Positions 47,201 to 57,605 of a DNA stretch of 64,000 nt are shown here, piece after piece; position 1 is the first letter of the stretch; each line of letters starts with the position of its first letter. The notes beneath the pieces are model-generated. The model made no database searches. It saw nothing but the letters and a program-made list of their open reading frames with translations, and was not told the DNA's origin. Made by a program: the position numbers and the translations under genes. This DNA comes from Buddleja alternifolia (taxonomy: Eukaryota > Streptophyta > Magnoliopsida > Lamiales > Scrophulariaceae), in assembly GCA_019426215.1 (NCBI GenBank), contig CM033405.1, positions 29,666,199 to 29,730,198 of the forward strand, read 5' to 3'.

Positions 47201-47647
47201 AGGAATCTCATTTAGATTGATATATCTACTTTTAGTCCTCTGTTCTAACAGTTGTGATACTTTTTCGATTAAAATATTATGCTTGTTAATTAAAGGTTCG
47301 AGACCCAATACTACTTGTGTATTTATCATGTTCGAAAAAACATCACAAGTTTGATTAAATATTTCACCTAGTTCAGTTATAACCCGGGTGACTTCTCGAG
47401 CAAGACCATCTTGAGTACTCACAGCAATATCTTGTACAATTGCCATGAATATTCGAGCAGACTCTTGTGCCAATGCTCGGTACTGATCATTGAATTCTCT
47501 TCTTTGATCCTCTCGAGCACCTGCTACGGTTTGTTTCATGAGTCGGACAAACTGTTCGTACATTTTGTCCGCTCTGACTTTATTTTTTGCCACCGGTTGG
47601 ATATCCAAATCCTCGGTATGGTCATCATGATTTACCTCATCCGCCAT
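44279..47647 (-). pseudogene. gag region, broken and split by a MITE
   Basis: From 47647 the gag begins MADEVNHDDHTEDLD with a long helical N-terminal region, followed by a Gly/Pro/Asn-rich linker in shifted frames (47063-46643). The capsid-like domain (46097-45444) has the retrotransposon gag signature: FSGDDSVSALEHLSRF, LIGSAFNWYINLSPN and DLAKIRQNIGESVEEFL. Further blocks (45439-44279) include a YYKWHN...CVMF element, a divergent zinc-binding stretch. A 569-bp MITE (46074-46642) interrupts the start of the capsid domain, and a separate one-base shift lies just downstream. Gag would form the particle in which reverse transcription occurs. Confidence 0.8.
46074..46642. mobile_element. Tourist/Harbinger-like MITE nested in gag
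   Basis: Left end GGCTTTGTTTGGATGTGTTTTC and reverse-complemented right end GGCTATGTTTGTTTGTGTTTTC are terminal inverted repeats. The 3-bp TAT is duplicated (46071-46073 and 46643-46645). A 3-bp duplication and the GGC..TGTTTG terminus fit PIF/Harbinger-type MITEs. It is non-coding. It must be younger than the retrotransposon it sits in. Confidence 0.75.
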
Positions 47648-47708
47648 TGCTTAGTCCTAAGTAAGACTTAAACGATCTTCAAAAGTTGATTTTTCGTGAA
47701 CCAACTCC

Positions 47709-47728
47709 CTCTGTGGTCGCCGAAAATT
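47709..47728 (-). other. Putative primer-binding site
   Basis: Immediately inside the 5' LTR the minus strand reads AATTTTCGGCGACCACAGAG. Tat-type elements use a tRNA-complementary TGGCGAC-type site at this position. The first bases differ here, so the tRNA is not assigned. Confidence 0.4.
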
Positions 47729-48496
47729 TGTTTCCGGATAAAAAAAAATTGAATAAGGAAAAGCCAATTTGATTAACTCTCCACTTAGAATTATCTAACA
47801 ACCCCCACGCTCGAGTTCGATACGATACGCTAGACGGTGGTTCAAACTTTAACACTTCGGCATGTTGTTTAAAATGGTTATTCGGACCACAATTGATAAG
47901 AAAGAATAGATAAGACAGGAAGACACAAGTCCAATTATAAAATTATCCACCAAATACTTAAATCTGATAAAATGATAAATTTTATACCTCCATATTGATC
48001 CCCAGTCGTGTGTTACAAAGATGCTTTGAGCAAGAAAATATGCTGATGTTAACAACACTTGATCACCAGGATTTGATCTACAAAATTACCTAAATTACGC
48101 TACTCCTAAGATTATGCCTACTCCTAGAGAAAAAGATAAAAACTGTGTAGAGTTGCTCTGTTGTCCCTTTCCTTTTCTCCGCCTTGCCCTTTATCACGTA
48201 CCCACTTCCTTTGCGGTTAGTAACCTCCTTTAACCGCGTTTTCAAATTATTTGATTGGAGCGTCTCTGAACTGGGTAACTCCCTTCTATTTTTGGGCTTC
48301 TTTCGGCGGCGTATCCAGTTTGGACCTTTTCATTATAAAATCTGACTGAATTGCTTTAGGTCATTTTTCTCGATTTTCACTAGTCATTGCATGGGTTATT
48401 TTAGGCTTTCTCAATTTAAGCTCATTTCTTCGTACTTTTATTAATAAGGCTGTTTGGGGCCTTCAATTTAAGCCCATTTCTTTTTAGGTGTAAACA
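47729..48496 (-). repeat. 5' LTR of the Ty3/gypsy element
   Basis: 768 bases, colinear with the 3' LTR with several small indels and substitutions. TATAAAAT on the minus strand (47979-47986) is a candidate promoter for the element's own transcript. CCTAC follows at 48497. Confidence 0.9.
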
Positions 48497-48501
48497 CCTA
48501 C

Positions 48502-49245
48502 ATCTAGGCCCAAATTTTTTGAAAATTGAAAAACAAAAATGACAAGTCGTATCTCTTTTTAAAAATTTTAATTTATCCAATTTGCACATGTAAAAAATTT
48601 GAAAAAATTGATTTTGCCTCCCCTAAAAAATTGCAAAGTTAATTTACATCCTTAATAAACTAAAGAATAACTCATATACATGGTAATTTGTAAAGTAGTT
48701 AGCCCACTTTTAAACTCAAATGGACTACCACTATATATTTCGGCCCATATATCTAAATATCAAGCTAAATTATAGTTCTACTTTTGTATATATCCATCAT
48801 TTACAACAACCCAATAAATTTGACTTATGAGTTGTGACTTTACATTTTTTCCTTCAAATTTCCCCTCCAAACATACTTTTTAGGCTTTTTTATATTTTGT
48901 TTTATTTAATATTAGGACTATTTTCTATTTTAGTTTTAAAACTATATTTTATTTAATTAGTTATGAAAAATATATCAATTATTATTTCTATGTGGTTCGG
49001 CAATTGCCTACGTCCACGGGAGAGGATAAGAGAATTTCACTATTAACAAAAGAGATATAGAGTACAAAGTATGTTAAAAGTGTTTTTACTAAACCTAATC
49101 CTCAATTTTTTCGCATACATACAGCGTACCGTACCGCGGGGGCAAGCCCACCACACCCCCATACAATCCTTCACTACCGAGTAAATGAAACTCACAAAAA
49201 TCTCGCCCTCCCTCGGTATAATTCCTAGCTCCGCCCCTAGAAGCA
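48502..49245 (-). repeat. Dispersed repeat R1, copy 1
   Basis: The reverse complement begins CTAGGGGCGGAGCTAGGAAT and runs through GCGAGATTTTTGTGAGTTTC, GTACGGTACGCTGTATGTAT and TTTTCGCATAC-type phrases. It is colinear with 62441-62900. The GC-rich GGGGCGGAGCTAG start is typical of hAT-like termini. Its low-coordinate part also matches the end of unit A (31900-31955). Confidence 0.6.
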
Positions 49246-49479
49246 GGTCCGTCTAACACCATTGGATGCAAGGATAAAACAGTAAAATACACTAAAATTA
49301 CTTGTATCCAATGATATTTAATGGACAGGCTCCATCGAACCTGATCCATCTTAGAATTTCCAGCTGTAGCTTCGCGCTTTTTCAAATTCAACCAAAATTT
49401 AGCTGTCTTTACTGTTCAAAAAAAAAGAAGCTATCATTCAACCTTGAAATTCTTTTTGACCTCCAATTTACTATCTTGT
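49246..49479. other. Spacer between repeat R1 and the large palindrome
   Basis: No gene. It contains a short imperfect inverted repeat around CACCATTGGATGCAAG / TTGTATCCAATGATAT. Confidence 0.4.
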
Positions 49480-49619
49480 AATTGTGTAATCATATTACCT
49501 TTTTTTATTATTATTATTATTGGCTAAGAATTGTGGGAAATTTTAAATAAATAATACGAAAATAAATAAAAAATAAGAAAATAATACAACAAAAATTCCA
49601 TATCAGAAAATAACACATT

Positions 49620-49740
49620 CTGTGCCCGGGCAGCGCGGAATGGGCAGATTTCGCGCTGCCCGAGCGCAGAATGAAATAAAACTTCTTTTTTTATATTATC
49701 TGCCCATTCCTCGCTGCTCGAGCGCGGATGGGCAAAATAT
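49620..49740. repeat. GC-rich island, left arm of palindrome
   Basis: Repeated GCCCGGGCAGCGCGGAATGGGCAG-type phrases, in both orientations, stand out from the surrounding DNA, which is very AT-rich. The mirror copy is at 52325-52450. Confidence 0.7.
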
Positions 49741-52324
49741 TATTTTTTTATTATATATATAATTAAATCATGTTTTTTTTCCTTATTTCTCGCTCATTTT
49801 TCTCCTTTTTTCGTGCATTTTTGAGTTTCGACTTGAACATATAAATTGTAAACTTTCATATAGACTTTGTAACCACACAAGAATGGACTCATTCCGATAC
49901 TTGAGTGAAGAAATATGACAAGTAAAAAAGGACACATTACAACAATTTTTAAAGAAAACAATAACTTTGTCTATGTTTCTGGCTCATTTTTCTTCCTTTT
50001 TCGTTCATTTTTTAGTTTTGACATAAATTGTAGATTTTCATATAAACTTTGTAATCACATAAGAATGGACTCATTCCGATACCCGAGTGAAGGAATATGA
50101 CAAGTAAAAAAAGACACACATACGGATTTTTCGAAGAAAAAAAAAATTCGTCATTTTCGGGATGATTTTTTGACATTTTTTGTACATTTTCAGGCTTCGA
50201 CTTCAACACAAAAAATGTAGATTGACTCACAAAGTTTGTAACGTTTTGATATCCGGGTGAAAATGTGCAATATGTTAAAAAAAAGACATATATAAGAATT
50301 TTTTGAAAAATAATAATTTTTCGTCATCTTCGGGATGATTTTTCTACATTTTGTGTACATTTTCGGGCTTTGACTTCAACACAAAAAGTATAGATTGATT
50401 CACAAAGTTTATAATGGTGTAATAATTGGTTCTTTTTGATATCCTGGTGAAAACATACAACATGTTAAAAAAGACACATATATACGGATTTTTTCAAAAA
50501 AAAAAAAATTCGTCATCTTCGGGATGATTTTTTGACATTTTCTGTATATTTTCGAGTTTCGACTTCAACACAAAAAGTATAAATTGATTCACAAAGTTTA
50601 TAACGGTGTAATAATCGATTCATTTTGATATCCGGGTGAAAACATACAACATGTTAAAAAAGACACATATATACGGATTTTTTCAGAAAAAAAATATTTT
50701 TTCGTCATCTTCAGGATGATTTTTCGACATTTTCTGTATATTTTCGAGCTTCGACTTGAACACAAAAAATGTAGACTGACTCACAAAGTTTGTAACGGTA
50801 TAAGAATTGTTTCATTTTGATAGAAAATATACAATATGTTAAAAAAAAGGCACATATATACGAATTTTTTAGAAGGAAAATGATTTTTCTACATTTTTTG
50901 TACATTTTTGGGCTTCGACTTCAACACCAAAAATGTAGATTGACTCACAAAGTTTGTAACGGTGCAAGAATTGATTCATTTCGATATCCAGGTTTAAAAA
51001 TACAACATGTTTAAATACATTTTTATTAAATTTAATGTATTTTTTTCACCCGATTATCGAAATGAATCAATTCTTGCACCATTACAAACTTTGTGAGTCA
51101 ATCTACATTTTTTGTGTTGAAGTCAAAGCTTAAAATATACAGAAAATGTCAAAAAATCATCCCGAAGATGACGAAAAAAATACTTTTTTCTGAAAAAATA
51201 CGTATATATGTGTGTCTTTTTTTAACATGTTGTATGCTTTCACCCGGATATCAAAATGAATCAATTATTACACTGTTATAAACTTTGTGAATCAATCTAT
51301 ACTTTTTGTGTTGAAGTCGAAGCTCGAAAATATACAGAAAATGTCGAAAAATCATCCCGAAGATGACGAAAAAATATTTTTTTCTGAAAAAATCCGTATA
51401 TATGTGTCTTTTTTAACATGTTGTATGTTTTCACCCGGATATCAAAATGAATCAATTATTACACCATTATAAACTTTGTAAATCAATCTATACTTTTTGT
51501 GTTGAAGTCGAAGCCTAAAAATGTACACAAAATGTAGAAAAATCATCCCGAAGATGACGAAAAGTTATTTTTTTCCAAAAAATTCTTATATATATATGTC
51601 TGTTTTTAACATATTGTATATTTTCACCCAGATATCGAAATGAAACAATTTTTATACCGTTACAAACTTTGTGAGTCAATCTACATTTTTTGTATTGAAG
51701 TTGAGCCTGAAAATGTACAGAAAATGTCGAAAAATCATACCGAAAAATCCGTATATGTGTGTCTTTTTTAACATGTTATATTTTTTTTGACTCGGATATC
51801 GAAATGAATCAATTCTCACACCGTTATAAACTTTGTGAGTCAATCTACATTTTTTATGTTGAAGTCGAAGCCTAAAAATGTACCAAAAATGTCGAAAAAT
51901 CATCTCGAATATGACGAAAAAATATATTTTTTTCGAAAAATCCGTATATGTGTGTCTTTTTTTACTTGTCATATTCCTTCACTCGGGTATCAGAATGAGT
52001 CCATTCTTGTATGGTTACAAAGTTTATATGAAAATCTACAATTTATGTGTTCAAGTCAAAACTCAAAAATGAACAAAAAAAGGAGAAAAATGAGCTGGAA
52101 ACATAGACAAAGTTGTTGTTTTCTTTAAAAATTGCTGTAATGTGTCATTTTTTACTTATCATATTTTTTCACTCAGATATCGGAATGAGTCCATTCTTGT
52201 ATAGTTACAAAGTCTATATGAAAGTCTACAATTTATATGTTCAAGTCGAAACTCAAAAATGCACGAAAAATGAGGGAGAAATAAGGAAAAAAAAATTTAA
52301 TTAATATATATAATAAAAAAATAA

Positions 52325-52450
52325 TATTTTGCCCATTCCGCGCTCGGGCAGCGCGGAATGGGCAGATAATATATTAAAAAAAAGTTTTATTTCATTCCGC
52401 GCTCGGGCAGCACAGAATCTGCCCATTCGGCGCTGCCCGGGCGCGGAATG
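52325..52450. repeat. GC-rich island, right arm of palindrome
   Basis: The mirror of 49620-49740, with GCGCTCGGGCAGCGCGGAAT and its inverted forms. The short inverted repeats inside could form local hairpins. Confidence 0.7.
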
Positions 52451-52552
52451 TGCTATTTTCTGATATGAAATTTTTGTTGTATTATTTTCTTATTTTTTAT
52501 TTATTTTCGTATTATTTATTTAAAATTCCCAAAAATTGTGCAATCATATTAC

Positions 52553-53223
52553 AATTCTACAGCATTTTATCAAAAGAAAATTTCACACGGACCACCTCAT
52601 TTGTTGTGTAATTATCAAAAATTCTCTCTCATTTTTTGAAAAATTACATCAAGCCTCCTCATGTTAAGGCATTTTTTACAATTTTCCCCTGTCTTTAAAA
52701 TAAAAATAAATTCTACTCCTATAAATATTACAAATAGACCCATTGAGGAGATGTGGTATTTATAAAGTTTTTTCATTATTACACGATAAGTAAGGGGCTC
52801 TTTGAATAATTTCCTTTTAATGAATACAAACATTTCATGTGGAGAAAAGCTAATATATAGTTTCAAACTTCAGTTTTCTCTAGTAAATGGACAAATTTAA
52901 TTATAATCTTTCAACAATTTACACTAAAAAAATTTAGGTGAGGCGAGACTAAATGAATTTTTTATTTACAAAATCTTTGACCAAATTTATGTAGAAATTT
53001 CAACTGGCTACCTGCAATGCCAGTCAACTATCTAGAAGGTTTACTTTATTAGACTAATTAATAATTATAAATAACTAATTACCAAAAAAAGGTTATTTTA
53101 GTTCACCAAAAAAAACAATTTAATAATTATAAATAACTAAAACAAAAACGTAAATTCAGTTAGCCAATAAAAAGGTAAAACAATATACCTTTTCCTATTA
53201 ATTTATTGAAAAAGACACTGGAA
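52553..53223. other. Intergenic, no gene seen
   Basis: AT-rich. 52575-52860 resembles an end of a non-autonomous element (GAAAATTTCACACGGACCACC and onward), without a visible partner. Confidence 0.45.
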
Positions 53224-53235
53224 AACAACTATTCT

Positions 53236-53427
53236 TTTTTGGTTTATACCAAGGGTTTCCCTACCCGGATGTCGGAGACTAATTCCTTTGAGGTGTAGAG
53301 ATCACCGAAATGGGTTTTGCCTCTCCCAACAAAGTCTTTTTCATACACACGGCTATGAATCGAACCCTGGACAACATGCTTAAGAAACTCAACTATCTAC
53401 CTACTATGCTGGACCTTGTTGGCGGAC
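53236..53427 (-). mobile_element. SINE (family 1), minus orientation
   Basis: AACAACTATTCT is directly repeated at 53224-53235 and 53428-53439. A poly-T start marks the tail. The reverse complement has a B-box GGGTTCGATTC near 53357-53367, and the 3' phrase GTAGGGAAACCC shared with 7838-8005. Confidence 0.78.
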
Positions 53428-53439
53428 AACAACTATTCT

Positions 53440-53789
53440 CCTTATAGACAAAAAGAAGCTCCAATAATGACTCAATTATTGTTGATCCTGCGTTTCATCT
53501 GGTATTTATTCCATTATTTACATTAATAAAAAAAAATTCTAATTACAAGTGATATGAATTTTAAACAAATTGATTGTGTCTCAGTGTATATGAAATGAAG
53601 CACCGGAGGAAACATCATTTTCGAATAAATGATCCATTGTGAATAAAGTGTACCCTCGATAATTGCATTTCAATTTTCTTTTCCGAAAGGATTTATTATC
53701 TTGAATCCCATTTCATTTATACACGGAAAATGTGGATAATTCATTGTCAAATTTATATATATATATATTTTATTTTTTTTAGCGCAAGA
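53440..53789. other. Intergenic, no gene seen
   Basis: AT-rich spacer ending in a TA run and poly-T next to the LINE 3' end. Confidence 0.45.
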
Positions 53790-54499
53790 AACATTTTTTT
53801 TTAATTTTAAAACTCAAACAAAAAACTTACAGCCAAAATGACCAAGGTACTACCTTGTCTCGAGAAAACAACAACACGGCCTACCAAACAAACTACTAAC
53901 CCCCGGAAAAAGACTATCGTTATTTTATTCCACGAGTTAAGCCCTATAACCCGTGTAATGTCAACAATAAACCGACTACACAACCCATTTAGCGAGTTAT
54001 TGCCGAGCATCTCTAACCAGTTGGTTTGGAGAGTCAGGTGTCGAACACCCCCTTTGGCCGTCACTCGGGTGAGGTAGGGTTCAAAAAGACGAAGGTCATT
54101 ATGCTCATCACGTGGAAATCCAAATCAGATAGTCTAACCGGCGAGCTTTACAATAAGCGAAAACCAATAGTGAACCAACTAATAACAACCCTAACGAACA
54201 AAACTTGACAAGGACAGCTCCTTCCCATATCATTGGAAGATAGCTTGCACCAGTAAACAAACTGAACAATTGGTTAGGAAAAAATATGCATGAATGCATC
54301 TCCCACGATCAACCTCTATCAAACTTAGCACCAATTTTTGCCAACCCTCACCAAACCTGTTTCGAATGAACTCTGTAAAATCAGCAGCATGGTTAAACGC
54401 GAGAGAGGGATACAAGTAACCAACGAGAATAAACACTATAAAAATATATAAAAAAACCTATGCATGGATAGCACCTCGACTCCATCTAAATCGAAAGTT

Positions 54500-54650
54500 T
54501 GGAAAGCATATGTCCAATTTGCAGGCTGATCTGATTGTTTTTGGTACATCCGGCCTACTGAACACGAGAGATTTTCGATCATCACAAGCTTTGTTTGCAA
54601 GCATGTCTGCGCCCCCCCCCCCCCCCCCCCCCCATTGCCTTCTCTATATA
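54500..54650 (-). pseudogene. C-terminal end of the LINE RNase H domain
   Basis: The minus-strand frame gives IYREGN, then a poly-G tract, then ADMLANKACDD, the usual last motif of plant LINE RNase H domains (normally HIYREGN.VAD.LAN). It continues directly from 55974 if the hAT element is skipped. Confidence 0.7.
54612..54633. repeat. Poly-C tract (22 bases)
   Basis: A pure C run inside the LINE RNase H coding sequence between the REGN and AD residues. It looks like a homopolymer expansion and breaks the frame. Confidence 0.85.
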
Positions 54651-54658
54651 TATGCGAC

Positions 54659-55965
54659 CAGGGACGGATCCAGAAATGAACTCTTGGGGGGGCCGAATTA
54701 CCATTAATATAAATTTTTTGTCAATATTTATAAGTAAATCTTCAAACTTATTTTAGTTCTAATGGATAAGTAAAACAAGTAATACATGTGACAAAATACT
54801 AACTTTCAAATAAATTTATAATAGTTTTGAAATATATAAACGTTTCTTAAAAAATATTATCGATATTGTACATGGCGTCCTCTCATGCCATAAAATTCAT
54901 CTATAATTCATTTATTAACCATAAAAATTCTTCAGTAGTTTTCATTCTACTTGATTCTATCTCCTTTTAGTTGGAGTTAGTGACCTTGACCATTTATTCG
55001 TAGATACAAGCAATAAATGTTAAAAAGTGCTTTGTTCATCACATATTAATGTACAAATAATTGACGTAAGAAAGTAACATTCAACCGCAAAAGTTTAACA
55101 ATTTTATAACTACAAAATAATATAAAGTAACAACTATTATTCTATTAACACTAATATAATCAACTTTATGCAACCTCAAAATTTCAACAAAATTATAATG
55201 ATAATTTTTCAAAAGAATATAAATTAACAACTATTAACACTAATATAATCAATTTATGTGACTCTAAAATTTCAATTAATTCTTTAAAAGAAAATAAATA
55301 GATAACTACTTATACTAATTAATAGAATCACTTTACGCATACCTTATGGTAGAAAAACTCTAAGTAATTGAATGATACTCGACTTTTTCTTTGTCTATTG
55401 ATTTGTTGACATTTTATTTATTTTCCTTCTCAAAAATTCTTCTTATATGTTTTAGGAGAAGTGTTTGTTAATTCTAATTCTAATAAGTGTAGAATAGAAT
55501 TATTTTTTTTAAAAAAAAGTTAAAAAAGAATTGTTTACAATTCAATTTCCTTTTTCTTCTTTTTGTTTTGTTAATTCTTTTAATTAAAACAAATTTAAAT
55601 TAAAAAAACATAACCCAAAAAACAAAAAAATAATGAACTTATTAAAAATCAAGCACATTTCCCGAATTAATATGGGCCGTGCACTGTGCACATTTCCAAT
55701 AACAACAAGAAGTACACTAAAATTGGTCAAAGGCTTACTTTAAACAAAAATTAATAGTGTTGAGCATATGAAGATTCGAACTCCTGACATTCCATCATAC
55801 AAACTCGTCCTGTTGCCTAATGGACTATCACTCCAACTTGTTCCTTGGTGCAACGCATATATATATATTTATCTTTTGGGGGGGCCAACCCATATATACA
55901 TGTATATTCTATAAAAAAAATTGAAATCTCGGCCCCCCCAGGCCCCCCCTCTAAATCCGTCCTTG
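54659..55965. mobile_element. hAT-like non-autonomous element, 1.3 kb
   Basis: It starts CAGGGACGGATCCAGAA and its reverse-complemented end is CAAGGACGGATTTAGAG, both followed by GGGGGGGCC-type G runs. TATGCGAC is duplicated exactly at 54651-54658 and 55966-55973. An 8-bp duplication and CAGGG..CGGA termini are diagnostic of hAT elements. The interior is AT-rich and non-coding, so it must be mobilised in trans. Confidence 0.9.
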
Positions 55966-55973
55966 TATGCGAC

Positions 55974-56554
55974 ACAACCACATGCAGATGTGCTTTTAAA
56001 ATTCGAATTCTTTGTAGCAAATTTTGGTGTTGCCAACATCCCGGTGATTCTCTATTAAGCAACGAAACAACCACTTGGGCATCCACCTCCAGCCAAACTT
56101 TCTTATAGCCAAGCGCGTAGCACAATTCCAAATCCTTACAAACCCCAGCAAGCTCCGCAAAAGTGTTCGTGGCAGTATCTATAAACTCTGCGAAAGCCAT
56201 TATTATGCTTCCCTTATTATCACGAATAATTCCTCCACAACCTGCAACTCCCGGGTTTCCTCTCGAAGCCCCGTCCGTATTAATTTTAATCCATACAATC
56301 TCAGGCGGAAGCCAATTGACCTCGACACTCCTTAACACCTGTCGTCTGATCCTCATAACTCCAAGACAAGCTGCCAGAGATTCATTCCCAACCAAGGCAT
56401 TGTCGAAAATAATTCCATGCCGGAATAGGAGCCTCAAATATTGTTCAATTCGAAGTCTAACCCTGATATGTTGAAATCGTGTCTGTTTGTGTTTTGATTG
56501 ATTCCTCTCTAGCCATATGAACCAAATTAATAAAATGGGAATGATATTCAGCAC
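55974..56554 (-). pseudogene. LINE RNase H-like (RVT_3) domain
   Basis: IKINTDGASRGNPGVAGCGG is the first catalytic block (Asp in NTDGA), FAEFIDTATNTFAELAGVCK carries the catalytic Glu, and VWLEVDAQVVVSLL carries the second Asp. The domain ends at VVSH, exactly where the hAT element begins. A frame change at about 56550 separates it from the zinc region upstream. Confidence 0.8.
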
Positions 56555-56835
56555 TTATCAGTGGTCGTTCCTATTTTCCACGAATTCCACCACATAAGAA
56601 TGTTTTCCGTCTCCAGAATCTCAAAGTTGCATAACGCTGCAAAATATGTGCTCAGTTCCTTCGCTCCTATACTTGTATGGAAAACATGCGATATTGTTTC
56701 TCTCTCACCCTTCTCACAACATACACATTTAGATGCAAGAATAACACCTCTTCGTTGCATGATATGATCGACGGGGATCCATTGTTGAATCAGCCTCCAA
56801 GCGAGAATAGACATATTTATAGTTTTAAAATGCAT
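56548..56835 (-). pseudogene. LINE zinc-binding (zf-RVT) region
   Basis: The pattern ILAWRLIQQWIPVDHIMQRR then CVCCEKGERETISHVFH is the zf-RVT domain found after the reverse transcriptase in plant LINEs. It is truncated upstream at about 56840. Confidence 0.75.
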
Positions 56836-56840
56836 TATAT

Positions 56841-57605
56841 ATAATGTATGTAATTCGTTTATAAATGAAATAAAATACTATTTTAGAACTAATGATTCAA
56901 AGTTCAAACTGCTGAAATTGAGATGCCACCACAAAAGTAACTTGTACACATCATGACCAAAGTAAAGTGTATTAGCAATAATTGAGAAGAATAACAATTA
57001 AAATAAATGAGGATAACTACTTTCAGTTACGCATTGAACTGGAAAGAGAATAGAGGCTTTCCGAAATGGTTTAAATAATTTTATTAGTTACAATACCATG
57101 AAAAATAGATCAATTGGCGCTCAAGAATTCAAAATATATTCTAACATAAAACTTAAGAGTATCCAAATTAAATTTAATGAACATTATTATGAATTTCAAA
57201 ATTTAAGAAGCACAACAGGGAGAAATACATAAATACATGGTATAAATGTCCATAATGTCATTTTACATTCACTAATCAAAATATTAAAAATTATTTGTCA
57301 CATATCTATCTACTCAGCGTATATGCACTAATCATAGCATCTAATAAATCAAAATACCTAAATAGAAAGAACCAAATTAATAAAATAAGAATATATATTT
57401 TCTCATTTACAATAAAGAAACAACAAAACTCCAAAATGAAGTTAAGAAGTCAACCACTTCGATCACCCCTCACCCCAAAGAAAAGAATATATTTTTCTTT
57501 TTCCTTTTTCTCCCTCTTTGGAGTTATAAAAGGTTAAAAAATATAACCCCAAAAAGAAAATCCCCAAATAAGGGGATTAAATTAACAAAAGGATTCAAAT
57601 TTAAA
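56841..57605. other. 3' flank of the epimerase gene
   Basis: AT-rich, no gene supported. It includes the probable 3' untranslated region of the epimerase gene on its right side. Confidence 0.5.

Larger units (their letters stand above)
34995..48496 (-). mobile_element. Ty3/gypsy LTR retrotransposon (Tat-type), 13.5 kb, with antisense gene
   Basis: Two LTRs (34995-35771 and 47729-48496) begin TGTTTC and end GTGTAAACA. CCTAC is duplicated on both sides (34990-34994 and 48497-48501). The coding order on the minus strand is gag, protease, reverse transcriptase, RNase H, a second RNase H, integrase, which places it in Ty3/gypsy. The doubled RNase H is a mark of the Tat lineage. All gag-pol frames are broken. 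Between integrase and the 3' LTR an intron-bearing plant-mobile-domain gene lies on the opposite strand. A MITE is nested in gag. A primer-binding-like stretch (TCGGCGACCACAG on the minus strand) lies next to the 5' LTR, and a purine tract (TTAGGGGGCATT, minus) next to the 3' LTR. Confidence 0.92.
49480..52552. repeat. 3-kb long inverted repeat (fold-back element) of inverted tandem arrays
   Basis: Arms of about 1.5 kb (about 49528-51020 and 51030-52535) are inverted copies. The outer ends carry GGGAA.TTTTAAATAAATAAT, AATAACACATTC/GAATGTGCTATT, then GC-rich blocks GCGCTGCCCGAGCG. Next comes an array of units of roughly 170-185 bases. Each unit has GACACATATATACGGATTTT, TCGTCATCTTCGGGATGATT, GACTTCAACACAAAAA and TCACAAAGTTT, and the units are read in opposite orientation in the two arms. 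AATTGTGYAATCATATTAC flanks the whole structure (49480-49498 and 52534-52552). No protein-coding gene is supported. The class is not assigned; fold-back transposon is inference. Confidence 0.85.
53790..56840 (-). mobile_element. 5'-truncated LINE remnant (zf-RVT and RNase H), split by a hAT element
   Basis: Reading the minus strand: a zinc-binding reverse-transcriptase-associated region (56835-56548: CVCCEKGERETISHVFH), an RNase H-like domain (56554-55974), the hAT insertion (54659-55965), the remainder of RNase H and a non-coding 3' region reaching a poly-T stretch near 53790-53805 (poly-A on the minus strand). Reverse transcriptase and endonuclease domains are missing, as in 5'-truncated insertions. 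Target duplications could not be matched. Confidence 0.7.

Noticed and set aside
48502..49245. Reading repeat R1 as a complete hAT element
   Set aside because: One end resembles a hAT terminus, but no matching inverted end or 8-bp duplication was found for this copy.
51093..52304. Recurrent short frames beginning MSQSTFFVLKSK
   Set aside because: They arise from the tandem units of the palindrome. They repeat because the DNA repeats, with no consistent length or conservation pattern of a protein.
53790..54480. A membrane-protein gene (hydrophobic frames at 54108-54436)
   Set aside because: They lie in the LINE 3' region downstream of RNase H and contain frame breaks. Hydrophobic T-rich frames are common in LINE 3' ends.
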